64,000 nt of DNA, taken from NCBI GenBank assembly GCA_027605045.1, contig JAQFWX010000021.1, positions 496,001 to 560,000 on the forward strand, in the 5' to 3' direction. The stretch is from Phallus indusiatus. Taxonomy: Eukaryota > Basidiomycota > Agaricomycetes > Phallales > Phallaceae. Of the stretch, positions 22,388-35,255 are shown in pieces. The translations under genes and the position numbers were made by a program. Below the pieces are notes generated by a model. The model ran no database searches. It was not told where the DNA came from and saw only the letters and a list, made by a program, of their open reading frames with translations. Positions within the stretch are counted from its first letter, which is position 1, and each line of letters opens with the position of its first letter.

Positions 22388-22522
22388 ATGCACTAGATCC
22401 AATATTTCTGAACATATCTTAAAGAGACTGTAAGTTAAAATCTTCAAAATAACAGGAGCTGTCGCGTTCGCAAGGTTTTGTGAAAAAATGAGTGCTGGCC
22501 TTACATAATGCAAACAGCTGTA
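22388..22522 (-). repeat. right arm of foldback element
   Basis: Inverted complement of 22150-22284. Confidence 0.85.
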
Positions 22523-22528
22523 ATATGT

Positions 22529-23037
22529 GGCGTCGCACATACCTCAAATTCATCTCGAGTGTCGTCTAATTATTTGATTTCCACGCATTCCGAAAGTTAA
22601 AGAGCAGCAACGCATTACAGTGCACCAACAGCGCAGTCTAATTCTTCAGGCTTTGGTAGTCACATGTAAAATCCCAACGAAAGCGTTGTCGCAATCTTCA
22701 GGCAAAAGGTCTTGTTGTCAGAATATCCACAGTTTGATTATTGAGTGCATACTGAGTCGCAAGTTCGGGTCCATTCGCGAATGTGTCGCTCATATTTACT
22801 GTCCATAATGACTGAGGACACGCTGAGAATGATCATTACTCGAATCGCTGATGAATAAAAATATCGGATCAGCAAGATTACTCGCTTATGATATAGGGAA
22901 TTTTGAGCTTGATGAAAAACAGAAAGATAGTTTCTTCAAACATGAGCCGGCAACGTCTGACGGACACTTTTGCATTCGGTGCCGGTGGGCGCTTGCAACT
23001 TTTTTTTGAGGTCGACAAGGATTCATTGCTGTTCAAG
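22529..23037. promoter_or_regulatory. upstream region of UTP10
   Basis: About 500 bp between the foldback element and the UTP10 start. An in-frame stretch upstream of 23038 contains other ATG codons (from 22903) but the conserved protein begins at MASGLAAQLAQ. Confidence 0.4.
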
Positions 23038-26000
23038 ATGGCTTCAGGCCTTGCAGCACAATTAGCCCAATCCTTCTCTCTGAATGCATCTCTATTCACT
23101 GACAGGTCTCGAAGAAAATTCGCCGAATCGTATCTTTTCTCTGACCGCGACGCCAATCAACATGACTTCTACTCACTGCACGCTTTGGGTCTCAACGGCC
23201 TCTTGAAACTCAAAGCACTAAATACTGTATTCGTGAAATACGAAAATACTATTTTCTCGGACTCTTCGCGAACTTTGGACCGAACCTTGCAATCTAGATC
23301 ACAAAATGAAGACTTGGATAAAGTGTTAGATGATTTTCTGAGAAAGCTCGGACCATATCTCATGGAAGCTCCTGCTTCCAAGGCTCTGGAGTGGGTCATT
23401 AGAAGATTCAGGTTGTTCCGTTTAGTTCTTTCTCGTAGTCGTGTTGTCTGACTGTCTTTCATAGAGCAAACGAGTTTAACGTGGACTCCTTAATGGCACT
23501 ATTTCTCCCTTACCATGAAACCCCTCATTTCACTAAACTTGTGTCAATTCTTCATATAGAGCAAGTAGCAATACATAACTTTGTTTCAGCAGTAACTTAC
23601 CGAAAGTTTAGAAGCGATTTATGGCGTTTCTTGATTCCTCTCAAAAGTGCAGCACAACCCCTTCCCCGAGCCCTTCTAGTCAATGAAATGTCTAAAAACC
23701 GTGATTTGGCGAGGTTCGTTTTCAACCTGCTTCCTGAATCACTCGAAGATGGTTCGATTCATCCTGCCCTCGTCGGTTTTACAGCTGGCGTCGCTGTGGA
23801 GTACATTGCGCGTCAGAAGCACATGAGGGAAGATACTCTGGCCTTTATATTGTCCGCTGCAAATAAGATATGCATCTCAGGTACTGATCAGGAATGTGTG
23901 GTACGTGTTTATGCTTTATTCGAGTATTTCGAATTCACTCCAGTCATTTTAGTTAGTGGGATATACAATATTCGCCGCTCTTTCACATCAATGTCGACTA
24001 AAGCCAGAGGTACTTCTTGCTATAATAAAAGCAATGCTCGTGGGCCAGATTTATACTGAAGGTAGTCAATTCGTATCCTTCGTCATTGGTCTTCTTGCGC
24101 CTCAGGATCAGTTAGAAAGTCTTCCAGACCCCATGATTAAGCAATTAATGGCTTTACCGTTCGTTTCTCTACCTTTTTGTCAATTATATACTTACTTGTT
24201 TCAAAGGCAATTATCTAAATATCTTGCGGATTGTCTAAAGTGGGTGGGGTCAGAAAAGTTCATCCTTGCTTTAATACCTGGTCTCTTGCAACGGTAGGTA
24301 CAGTTCCATTCCATACTTGAGATTGAGGTTAAAATGCCATCAGAATAACAAAATCAAAGGCCATCGAGCTGCTGGATAGTTTGCTGTTATCTCCAAGTCT
24401 CCCCAGCGCCGTCACGAAAACCTTGATTCCAAGCCTTATCGATATGTGCGATCCTGCTGCCGCCGACTCTAGACAAATGCAATATCTCCGAACTATTTAT
24501 CAAAATTATCCTTCTGCGTATTCCCAAGTAGTCTCGGACGTTATGAAAGAGATGCAAGATGCCGACAAACGCGAGTGGCTTGAGAACATAACACGCATGG
24601 TTACACTGGTTAGTTCAGACTTTATTGCCTTTCAGCTTCGACATAATCTCTTTTTTTCAGCCGGTGATGGCGTCGGATGATATCGGACAGTTCATAATAT
24701 CGAGTCATTTAGAAGATGTCAATACGCGTCGACGCGCGGTCCAAGATTTAGTTCGTCGTTTGAAGGAGACGGACCTCGATGTGGACGCTCGGAAAGACAT
24801 CGAAAAAGCTTTGTTGGATCGCGTCTGCGATGAACAGACCGCCGTTATCGAGAGCCTATACGACTCGCCTTCAATCGTCCTTCCAATTTTTAATGACGCA
24901 CAATTCATAATGGCCGTTTCAAAAGCACTATCCTTACCGGATCTTTCCAAAGGGACTATGCGACTTCATTTCAGTCTAATGGCCGGTCCATTCTTCGAAA
25001 AATACCCTGACTTTGCCCCTGAGATATTTGAAAATATCTTTTTACCTTTCATTCTATATACCAAACCTCGCCAAAAAACCGCGCAGCTTGTTTGGGATAC
25101 ACTGAATAGCTCACCTTTTGCTTCTTACGAGCTTCTGTCGGGATGTGGAGCTATTTTCTCCAAATATACCATCGAGGGTGCTACACGTACAGATGATATG
25201 GCCAAAATCAACTTGGCAATCGCTACTCAAATAGCTGGTAGGTTTATTATGCTGGTACACCTTACAGTGCTATGTTAACATATTGTCATATAGAAAACAT
25301 AATATCGTCTAACTCGTTTTTGAGTCATCTGGACATGTTGCTCCGTCTTGTTCGTCATGCCGATGCCCATAGTCGGAATATATCTTACTTGATATCCAGG
25401 TTCTTATTGAACTTGCTGTCGGGAGTTCATCAACTTGAGATGGCGCAACGCCTGTTCGCTGCTATGGACTTACAGTCCATACCCAGTGTGCACGGTGTAT
25501 TTTCCGGCAAGATCAATATTCAAGAGGTGAGTTGACTTCTGAAACCGCCCTGTAGCCGACATTTATGTTTTTGTGATAGATTATCGCAGACGAGGCATTG
25601 TCCAAGGCAGTTGTTCTGAAACCGAACAGCGACAACACAGTTCACCATCTTCAGCTTTCTATCTTGGCACTCATTCCAATTCTGAAAAGACCGTCAGGCG
25701 TCGAGATACAATGGTTGCCAGGTGGAACTTCGGTAAGTTAATACTCTGCACAAGGTACGAGCGTTCCACTAAGGCGCACTATAGACACTATTAGATAAAC
25801 GAGGGATAACCTTCGCAACCTTAATGCAAGACATGTACAGGCTTATCAGCACATCGACGAAACGCGAGCCTTCCGCTATATTTTTAAAGGCTTTGTTTGT
25901 CAATCTTCGTGAAGAAGCGCTGCTTCTTCTTGTTGGCATATGGATCCGCTGCATGTTAGATCCGACCTCGAACTCTGAACATCTTCTCCAAACTGCCCTG

Positions 26001-29000
26001 TTCCACACTCTCGCATTCCTTCGTGCACAAGTGGAAGACTCAAACAACCCGCAGGACTTTCAAACTATTGTACCCGCCTTACTCATTGCCCTTCACTCAG
26101 GCACCAAATCAATCCGTTCCACTGTTATGGATTGTATTGCGGTGATTGCCCAATCTACCTCGTCGAGTTCAGCTTCAGCGGTATATGCAGTTGATACCAT
26201 TTATGGCGAGAAAACAAGTAAGTTGAATGCATATGCTTCTGAGACCAAAACCTTATTCGCATCTTTTTAGGCACAGATCTACAATACCTCGAATGGTCAG
26301 ACTTCGGTCGGCTTATGACCTCATTAGGGTCGTATCGCAAACACTGTACGAATGATAAAGACTATCTCAACGTTATTCTTCAGGATCTTCTGCAAACAAG
26401 ACGTTCCGATAACAAGAAGGACACTAGGTAATTAGATCATTTATACCTGTATGTGGAGACGATAACAGCTGCGAATTATTAGCTATAAGAAGAAAGTCCT
26501 ATGCTATCTTCTTTCTCATGTTCTAGCATGGGACAACATGGAAGCTCGAGTTGCTTTGTTGCGAATGTTTAGGAACGTGTCTCATGGAGTCAAGTTGACA
26601 ATTCTATCGCCGCTTCTCCAATCCTTTATTTCAGCAGATCAGCTTTGTCTACCCGACGGTAATCAAGAATTGGTGTTGCAATACTGGGAATTGCTCTTGC
26701 GTTCGTATGACCTTACGTCCGTTTCAGTTCTTAGCGATCCCAGTAGCAATCAAAGAGACATACTACTCAAACTTATTCGCGCTAGTTTTGCTAACGGTGA
26801 GCCCGGCGTATCATCTCGTTACGATCACATTCTGAGAATGCACTTAGATTCGAAGCCGCAAGTCGTCCTAACGTCTATCTTTGCTCAGTTCAATGGAGAT
26901 GTCTTCGGTCGACTTCCTTCGGACTTACAACAAGAATACTGTGTCATCTTAATTGAAAGTGCTACTACGACAAATGTGAGAAACCATCTATCCTAGAGAA
27001 CTGTATCATCCTCACAGATTCCATCTAGTCATTGAAAGCGCTGATTAAAGAAAACTTCGGCCTTTTGCTCAAAAAAGCCGATCTTATAGTGTCGTTATTA
27101 GCTCATTTCCAACCTGCTGAGGAGGATACTCAACAGCGAGCATCAAAACGAGCAAAAGTGGACAAGTACGTCACAGATATCATCAGTCAGAAACGAGCGT
27201 ATAAACCATTCGTCAAACAGTGATTCCAATAGCGTAATACCTAATTTCCTAACAACATTAGCGGAAATTCTTGTAGCGTATCCCATGCCGGGTTCCCCTA
27301 GACTGTTGTCCCAATTATTGGACACTCTAGCAGCGATCAACCAGGGTCAATCTTCCCAGTCAGATTCACAATATACGACGCAACTCTTCATGACAGTAAT
27401 TGAATCAACTCTATTGTCGATCCCAGTAAGTTATAGGTTTTGTCATTAGAATTTTGTCGCTCAAGTTGCAATAAAGGACGTTACGAAGCTAACACCCAAT
27501 ACACTCCGAATGGAAATCCTTGTGGAACTGTTGCGAAGTAAGTCGTTACAGCCTGAAAAAGAATCAATTTGATAAGAGCTTTGCGTAGCTTCCGATAACC
27601 CTCAAACCTTCAACCAAGCGCTGCTAGTGATTGCAAGTATTGCAAAAGTCGCGCCTGAATCCGTGATGCAAAATGTCATGCCGATCTTCACATTTATGGG
27701 ATCAAACGTCTTTCATCGGGATGACTCTTATAGCTTCCGTGTGGTTCAGAAGGCAAGTGTATTCACTCGGCTACCTTGATAGTTCAGCACACTGATGGCC
27801 GTTCAGACAATTGACAGCATTGTCCCAGTAGTCGTTGACTCGCTAAAGAAGAAACACACCGGATCTTTTGACCTACTGAAAGGTAGTCGTTACATAAGTA
27901 TCATTACTATTTTCGCTAATGTTTGATGTTAGCTTCGACTGACTTCCTCCGCGTCTTCACTGACGCTGCAACTCACGTTCCTCGACATCGCCGCACACAG
28001 TAAGCTCGTTTCTTATTTTATATGTCAACTGCTTCTAACTGATCCCAGGTTTTTCATCCATTTCGTTGATATACTGGGACGAGATGATTTCCTTATTCCA
28101 GTTTGTCTTCTCTTAATTGAGAAGTCTCACCGCGTTGTGCGACAAAAAGCTTCTGAAGCAGCAGGAACGTTGGGATTACCTATCGCTATCATACAGTCTC
28201 AAAGCAAAGCACCTCCATTCAAGGTTGAGATACTTGCTTTTCACGTTCCTCAGTGACTGACATTGTTCGTAGATTATATATCAGTTGTTGCAAGAGGCGA
28301 CCACTTTATACTCTGGTTTTACGTCTCAAGAATCCTTGCCTGATACGAAAACCTTCCTTGAAATTTCCAAGTATGGAGTTTATGTTCGAACTATTCAAAG
28401 TTTTAATTCCACATATATATTTTCAGGGACGAAACAACTGCTAAGATGCAAATAAACGCAATAGTTTTATTCGTTGATGTGCTACTTCAGCAGTCCACTC
28501 GCACTGGTTCCACAACGGATGCTGTCTCGATCAACGATTCCATCACTCTGCTCTTAGGGATCGCTAATACTTCCCCGACGGATCCCGAAAACCCAGTTCC
28601 TCAATATCTGGATATACCTCGGAACGCAATTAAAGCTCTGGGCCACCTGTTGGGCGTCATATCTGTTTCCGAATTTGTTTCTTCAATTGACGTCATCCTG
28701 AAATCTAATAATAACCTGGTACTTTCTCTAACCATGGTATTTTTGGAATATGATGCTGATTCAGCTGTTATAGATTGAAATCGGAGCGCTGAATCTACTG
28801 GCTTCGCGCCTGGCAAACGTTTCTCCCAAAACGAGATTAGACATTGCACCCACTTTGATTGGCATTCTCAACCACATTTGTGCCATACTCGAGAATGCAG
28901 AAGACATCTCACGCGTGAAAGCTGCTTTGGCTGCTTGTCAATCAATCGCATTATCGGCAGTTGACCAGGAGTTGTCTTCGCTGGCAAAGGCTCTCCCTCT

Positions 29001-30622
29001 GATACTCAAAGTCGCCAATCGGATTCCTGCAGCGGCAGGTTCCGCCTTAAAGTGCATCCTTCCTTTAAGGTAACTTCTTATTTTAAATGCTGTTATAGTT
29101 TACTGAACCGATTTTAGCACTAAACTTGGACCTCGTATCCTATCTGTTTTCCGTGACGTGGTTCGGTTCTGTGTTAGTATTCTACGCAATATGGTTGACA
29201 CGGCTGAGGATGGTAAATGCGTTTTTCCGAAGTCGAATCTATGTTAATAGTCTTTTTCTTAGAAAAAGAAAAGCGATTGTTGAAAATCGATGCTCAACTC
29301 AATCTAAATAACATTCTAAGCTCGATCCCCCAATTTTGGACGGTCGAGGATCTGGTGGGATTAGTCGGGTTGGTTTTAGAATCACCAGAGGATACGCAGG
29401 AATTAAAAAAGACGTTGACTAAACGTGTTCCATCACAACAACTACTATCCGCACTGCTTCGGGTCTGGTCAATCTCTGTCAGTCTTATCCTTACCTGATA
29501 GTTCACATGTAACTAACAATGGTATTAGATCCCACACCACTTCAAAGAAGTATTCTTCGATTTGCTGAAACGGGTTGTACGAAATTCAGAGCGTAATGTT
29601 GTGCACGAGAACTTGCGCGACGTGTTCAAATTATTCCTAGAGGCATTTGAAGACCTTCAAATTATCAAAAAGGTTACCAAGTCATTTCAGTTCCGACGAA
29701 ATCCCTACTGACTTTCTAATACAGGACTTCAGCCATCTGGAAGCTTTCTGCTTAGCTTCTTTTGTGGAATTTGTTACTAAGCTCAACGAAACGACCTTCA
29801 AACCCTTGTACCGTCGTTTGTTCGATTGGGCTTTCAACGACTCGTCAGGTACGTTATACATTGACGACATAGGAGTTATATGTTAATTCGATGTAATATA
29901 GAGAATCGGGTCAACAGACAAATTACGTTCTGTTTAGCATTGACATCATTGATCAAATTATTGAAGGTATTTACTACGCAAATTTAACTCTATGAATTCT
30001 TACTTTATATTTCTTTGTAGGACCTCGTCACTCCATATTTGGACATAGTTCTTGGCCCACTCTTGGAGCTGCTAGACCCTGAACGGGAGCCATCATTTGA
30101 ACTATGGTTTGCGTCGATCGAGCTCTTGAATACTAGCCTAAATCTCGATCAAGGAAGTGAGCCGTCATTCCCTTAATTTCGTTCTTTGCAGCCTTACTAA
30201 ATGCGGCGATGCTAGCCTTCTGGAAGCTAGAAAAATTGAATAAACTCGCACCGCGTCTCGTGAAACAAATTGAAAATTACGTCAACCTGTTTTCCAAAAC
30301 AGATGATACTGATGCACTTCAGACGTGTTTCAATAATCTGGTTTCTGCCATGGACGACGACCTCTCGTTGAAAAAGTTGCATCTCGACATACTTATGCAG
30401 ACTCGTTCCGAGGACCCACGTGTGCGGCTTTTCACACTTCAGATCCTCGCGTCGTTGTGGGAAACCCAAGGAGAAAAATTAACTGGGTTTTTGACTGATA
30501 TTATCACGTTTATTGTTGAATGCGCTGAGGACGAGAACGATAATGTTTCTAAAGGAGCTCGAACCCTGAAACGTGAAGTGGAAAAGCGGACCGGAAATCT
30601 AGATGCTCTACTTGGGAAATAG
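23038..30622 (+). CDS. UTP10: U3 snoRNP / small-subunit processome protein UTP10 (HEATR1)
   Basis: UTP10 is a very large HEAT-repeat scaffold of the t-UTP complex, needed in the nucleolus for rDNA transcription and early 18S pre-rRNA cleavage. The start, MASGLAAQLAQSFSLNASLF, and the next segments (RSRRKFAESYLFSDRDANQH, LDKVLDDFLRKLGPYLMEAP, ALEWVIRRFR, then FLPYHETPHFTKLVSILHI) match the conserved UTP10 N terminus. Helical repeats follow through about thirty short introns. A nuclear-type basic patch, RASKRAKVDK, is near 27137-27166. The C terminus (about 30209-30622) has the BP28CT-like block ending TLKREVEKRTGNLDALLGK. Expected length is about 1,950-2,000 aa, normal for the family. I saw no in-frame break that introns could not explain, but not every junction was checked. 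Confidence 0.93.
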
Positions 30623-31221
30623 GTCGTCAAAACATATATATATATACATTAAATCAAAAGTATTGTAATTACATTCTAAATAATGTACTTGGTGACGAAA
30701 TGATAGTGAAGTTGCCTGTTTACTGTTAAATCCTCGGAGAAAAACCCTTTGTCAGGTTGGCGTTAATTTAGGAACTTCAAAATTTTCAACGTGTGCATGT
30801 GGTGGTACCCCACTCTTCCCATGCCTGATCACGAACGTTCCAATCGACAAATGGAGTCATAATTCCCGGTCCCAAAACGGAAAAACTTTACTTTGATTAA
30901 TCGGTGAGAATTGGTTTCCAATTGATTTAGAATATCCGCCCTAAGGGACAAGCGAGTACCTTTCGTACTTGTTCCGTTAATCGAATATTGGAAGGATGTA
31001 CAGTGGCGCTCGCTTAGTTACGATCTGGAGAACAGTATCTACTCCATAATACACGATATAGACATTACAAAGGTGAATGATAATTGTTACAGTGAATATA
31101 ATACAAAGTATTAAATTGAAAGCATTCATTTACGTTGGAAAAAGGATGTAATCTTTGAATTACTATTCAAAGATGTCTGTAAACTCGACATGAGCCGTAT
31201 GAAGGAGGTCGTTGTACATTA
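30623..31221. other. convergent 3' region between UTP10 and HMCES genes
   Basis: 600 bp of AT-rich 3' flanking DNA, beginning with an ATATATATATACATTAAA stretch just after the UTP10 stop. No gene seen. Confidence 0.5.
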
Positions 31222-32622
31222 TTAGAATACCTTTGCAGCTTTGGGCGATTTCGAACTTAATCTCTTTTTTGACTTGGTGGGCGTCGACGGTGCGGCAGAT
31301 GTGTGAATAGACTCTGCTGAGGAAAGCGTGTTTTCCTCACTCACTTCGATTTTTCTTTTCTTGGGAGGAGGTGACTCCGAAGGCTCATCAACATCAATGG
31401 CTTCGCATGTAGTACCACGTTCACCGAAGCTCGAGGAAGAAGACCCTTCAAATTTATGCTTACTGGTGTCGGGTCTTCTTTGTCGTGAGAACATGGCTTC
31501 AATGCCATCTTTACGTTGGCTGACAGGTCTAATGAGCTCGGGCGAGTTTGTTCCGACGCGTCCGACTTCTTGAGGGACCTGATAACTTAACAGGGGTTGA
31601 GTATCCCTGACTAGAAATCGAAAGTGGGATTGAAGTGTGACGAATACCATTCAAGGTCCGAGCTTCCATCTCCAGGTTTCAACAAATCCACCAATCCGCT
31701 GTGCCAACCTTTGGTAGTGTCCAACCATAGACTGGCTTGTTCGAGAGAGGATAGAATAACCGGCTGTCTATCGTGGAGCCATGATAAGGTAGGGGAAGCA
31801 TCTGTCGTGACAATTGTGAAAGTCCACAGAGGAGTAGAGGAGCCTTTAATTTGTTCCTGAGCAAGCGTTCCACTGATGGGGATGACGATTAAAATACCTT
31901 CCAATGTTGCACAGTCGTACAGTCCAGCCAGAAGCATGAGCTCTTCGTCTTTCCTCCGAATAAAATAAGGAATACGGGATTTTTGTTTTTTCAGCCATTC
32001 GAAATATCTAACACAGAAAGGCAAAATAAGACAATAGTAAAACTAGAATCGAAGATTGAGGCCATACCCATCGCAGATGACGATACAGCGTTTTTTGGCT
32101 TTCATAGAGCTCCACATCCCTCCTGACTGTACCAAGTTTTCCGCTCGGGCATTGATGGTGTTAAGGGAAGTCTGTTCGTGCTTAGACCAGTGAGGAATCA
32201 CCCCCCATTTCTACCATGTCCTTGAGCAAGATAAGAGTGAGAGAATAATGAAACATGAGAACCATAGTATGAAGGAGAAGATCGTCGCTACTACTGGGAT
32301 CGCTCGAGTCATCCGTCGCCCCGCCATCACGACGTCTTATAACGGGTGCATTGGATCTAGGAGCAACATTGTATCTTTTATTGTCACAAGACTTGTATAT
32401 GAGCATCACTTTTGTCATCGACTGACGCAGGGGGAAAACGAAGCTTTACCGAGGTTGGAAAGCGTCTTCTTGGATCCATTCGAGTTCTCTTCTTTCTCCT
32501 CGGAACACTCTCCTGATTCGGATATTCTAAACAACGCAACGAGTTTATTGATGAATAGGTGCCGCCTAACGACGGCAGGTATGTACTACTTACGGAGGAA
32601 CCAAGGCAAATCGACCGCACAT
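31222..32622 (-). CDS. HMCES: SRAP-domain abasic-site protein (HMCES/YedK homologue)
   Basis: SRAP proteins form a thiazolidine crosslink between Cys2 and abasic sites in single-stranded DNA, shielding them during replication. The start at 32622 reads MCGRFALVPP, giving the essential Cys2 after Met removal, and is followed by a GTAAGT donor. Later exons give YNVAPRSNAPVIRRRDGG, then WGVIPHWSKHEQ, the invariant NARAEN, and CIVICDGYFEWLKK. The active-site His block is LSWLHDRQPVIL near 31800-31760. A frame change near 31645 is explained by an intron (GTATTC donor, TAGTCAG acceptor) giving DLEWDTQPLLSYQVPQEVG, and GTNSPELIRPV completes the fold. The tail is Ser/Lys/Pro-rich with PPPKKRKIE, a likely nuclear signal. 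About 385 aa. Confidence 0.94.
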
Positions 32623-33470
32623 GCGCAGGAACTGATGAGTGTATCACAGGATAGTTTCGGATTTGGAATGCACGCCGTTTATTATTATTGCTGTTCCTTG
32701 ATTATTGCACAAGAAACGAAGTTGCACGTTCTTTGCGAAACGGGGGGTGACGGTGATGACATAAGCTGCCTTTTTCCGTACCTCCGACCCTTGTGATTTC
32801 CTTTCGCGACAGCTTTTCATTTATAGGCTCTTTTGGTTATGTTATCATCATGCCTTGATTCAATCAGACAATAGAAGGGCATTCCGAATTTATTTGAGCA
32901 GGAGAGCTATTCTACGTGTCTGATCAGTTCGATGAATCACATACGTATGAAAAAATGAACCTATTTCGAGTCAGAAAACCCACAGAAATTCTAGGGTCGC
33001 CGAACATATTGACAAAATGGATTTCCGGATGAGGATAGGTCGTATGCGGCGAATGGAGACCGTACTGTCAAATATTGCACATGGCTTACTTCTTTCATGT
33101 TCCATGCTCACGCTCTAGTTAGGTATTAATTGTGAAGTCGTTTTCTTTGCTCAGGTCCTCAGCGTTGTCGAGTAAATCTGCGTGAGGCTTAGCCTGAGCA
33201 AGGGCTGTTTCAAGTCATTCATCACGAATGATGCATATATTTCCAGCTGTATACTGAGAAAATTTGACAAATGTCGGATGTACTTCCCGGCAGTGTTCAA
33301 CTCCATCGGAGCAAAGCCATTTCCAACGCACGTTCCTCGAAAAAAAAACGCCTGCCAGGGCCTGCTTCGGAAATTGTGCCTGATAAATTAAGGTTGTTAT
33401 ACGTAGAAATATATATACTTGTTTCTAGAAGTAGTTTCAGCTGCATTCGCTCAACCAGCAGTCAGCTCTC
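32623..33470. other. divergent promoter region, HMCES and acid phosphatase
   Basis: About 850 bp with open frames on both strands but no supported gene. The right end holds a TATATATA stretch (about 33408-33418) about 55 bases before the phosphatase ATG at 33471. Confidence 0.5.
33408..33418 (+). promoter_or_regulatory. TATA-like box of acid phosphatase gene
   Basis: AATATATATAC lies about 55 bases before the ATG at 33471, supporting that ATG as the intended start even though the frame is broken a few codons later. Confidence 0.5.
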
Positions 33471-35255
33471 ATGGCACGCACCTTGGTATTGTCGCTTTTG
33501 GCACTCCCTTGGCCTTCGCTGCCCAAGTAAGCCAGTTTCAGTGTTTCCCTTTCTCGTCTTTGTATGCCTTTCTGATGTTGATCATTATTTACTATTAAGG
33601 CCCCTCAATTCGTCCCAAGCTCGCCAAGTCCTTATCAGACTTCCAAAAATTTGGGTGGTCCATCAAATGGCTCGCTGCCTAAACCGACTGTAGTCCCAGG
33701 GAAACAATTCGACCGCTTCATCCAGGTAATCTCAAGTTATACTTTCTTCGAAACATGGACTTGATCCCCTTCCCAGATCTGGATGGAGAACACCGACTTC
33801 GACACCGCGATTAGTTCGGTGAGTTTGCTCTACGCTGCCCGATTAATCCATAAGACTGTTCCCATATAACTGACTTTCCTTTCGTTAACCAGCCCACCTT
33901 CCAAGGTTTAGCGAAGCAGGGTATACTCTTGACGAACTATTACGCCTTGACACATCCGTCGGAGCCCAACTACATTGCCGCTGTAAGTGGCGACTTTTGG
34001 GGAATGGGGGATGACAGGCTTTACAACATCCCGTCGAAGTGAGTACTCGGCGCGCTAGACTTTCGCCCATTCTCGGTTTTTGCGCTTTATATGTAACCTG
34101 CCGCTGACATCATGATACAGTGTTTCCACGATCGTTGACCTTTTGGAAGACAAGAAAATTTCTTGGGCTTCTTACCAGGAATCGATGCTATTAGACGGAG
34201 ACGAAGCTTTCAGTGAAACAGCCGAGAATTACCACACGAACCCGACTAACAACCAAAGTGACACTTACACATACTATGTCAGGAAACACAGCGGTTCAAT
34301 CATTTTCGACTCAGTGTCTAGTGTTGACAGCCGTCGTCAATTGCACCGTAACTTCAACGATTTCGCTGTAGACGTGAATGCTTCTGCCCTTCATCAATGG
34401 ATTTGGGTTACGCCCAATCTTGTGGACGACGCCCACGACACCGACATCGACTATGCTTCCAAGTGGCTTGAATTCTGGCTCCTTCCGTTGTTGCAAGATG
34501 ACCGATTCAACGACAATCGCACTTTGATTCTCCTTACCTTCGACGAGAACGAATCAGGCGATAAAAACAATCAGATTACGTCGATACTTTTGGGTGGTGC
34601 CGTTCCCAAGAATATGCAGGGCACCAATGACTCTACCTATTACACCCATTATTCCTCGTTGACCACCGTGCAAGCGAACTGGGACCTTGGGTGCTTGGGC
34701 AGGCATGACACCGATGGGTACGTGTTCTTCCTTTTTTTCTGAGTTTGGTGTTCGAGAAACTCATGTAGTTCCTTCTCTTTTTTTGTCAGTGTGATGAACA
34801 ACGTCTACAAACTCGTCGCCGACGCAGTAGGCTATACCGGAAACAACGACATTTCAGGCAATGCCATTCCTCTCACCAACGCCACTACCACCATTCCAGG
34901 ACCTCTCAACCCCGAATTTTATCAGCCTTTCACTGCCCCTAACACCACTGCCAAGTGTGTTAGTGGTGGTAACGTTTTCGTCGCCTCCGGCAACAACATG
35001 AGCATAACAGCCGCCAGCCTTCCTCCCCCAGTCAACCTTACCTCCTTCAACCAAGATGTTCCTGCTAGCGGTCCCCGTGTTCCCACTGGGTCCTCTGCCG
35101 CCGACTCCGGTTCCCCAACTCCCACCTCCCCTGCTGGCGACAATGGTTCCAGCACCAACTCCACTAAACCCACCACCAGCGGAGCTGTCGCTGTGATGGC
35201 CAACATGATTGTATCTCTTGTTGCCGTCTGCGCTGTAGCTTTCTTCTCTTTCTAA
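33471..35255 (+). CDS. GPI-anchored phosphoesterase-family acid phosphatase, signal peptide frameshifted
   Basis: A secreted phosphoesterase-family (PF04185-type) acid phosphatase that would release phosphate outside the cell. Conserved blocks: FDRFIQIWMENTDFDTA, GILLTNYYALTHPSEPNYIA, AVSGDFWGMGDD, DLLEDKKISWASYQE, KHSGSIIFDSVSS, HQWIWVTPNLVDDAHD and LILLTFDENES. The C terminus has a Ser/Thr/Pro-rich stem and a hydrophobic tail (MIVSLVAVCAVAFFSF) typical of GPI addition. The ATG at 33471 begins MARTLVLSLLALP, a good signal peptide. The downstream exon that must follow (AQAPQFVPSS) is in another frame: one base is missing around CTCCCTTGG (33504-33512). No intron choice restores the frame. It could be an assembly indel or a real null allele. 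About 480 aa if read through. Confidence 0.85.

Larger units (their letters stand above)
22150..22522. mobile_element. foldback / MITE-like element with 135 bp terminal inverted repeats
   Basis: Two long inverted arms face each other: 22150-22284 and 22388-22522, separated by a 103 bp unique AT-rich centre. Both ends read TACAGCTGTTTGCATTATGT on their respective strands, and the inner ends read ATGCACTAGATCCAATATTT. Mismatches between the arms are few (for example GATATGTCCAG against ACATATCTTAAAG), so the copy looks fairly young. The flanks carry the same six bases, ATATGT, at 22144-22149 and 22523-22528, a candidate target-site duplication. Alternatively the terminal TA pair is the duplication, which would point to a Tc1/mariner-type origin (TA-CAGCTG). 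There is no coding capacity, so it is non-autonomous. It lies in the divergent promoter region between the PLD-like gene and UTP10. Confidence 0.85.

Noticed and set aside
31600..31660. apparent frameshift in the HMCES gene
   Set aside because: An intron with donor GTATTC and acceptor TAGTCAG restores the frame exactly (DLEW to DTQPLLSYQ).
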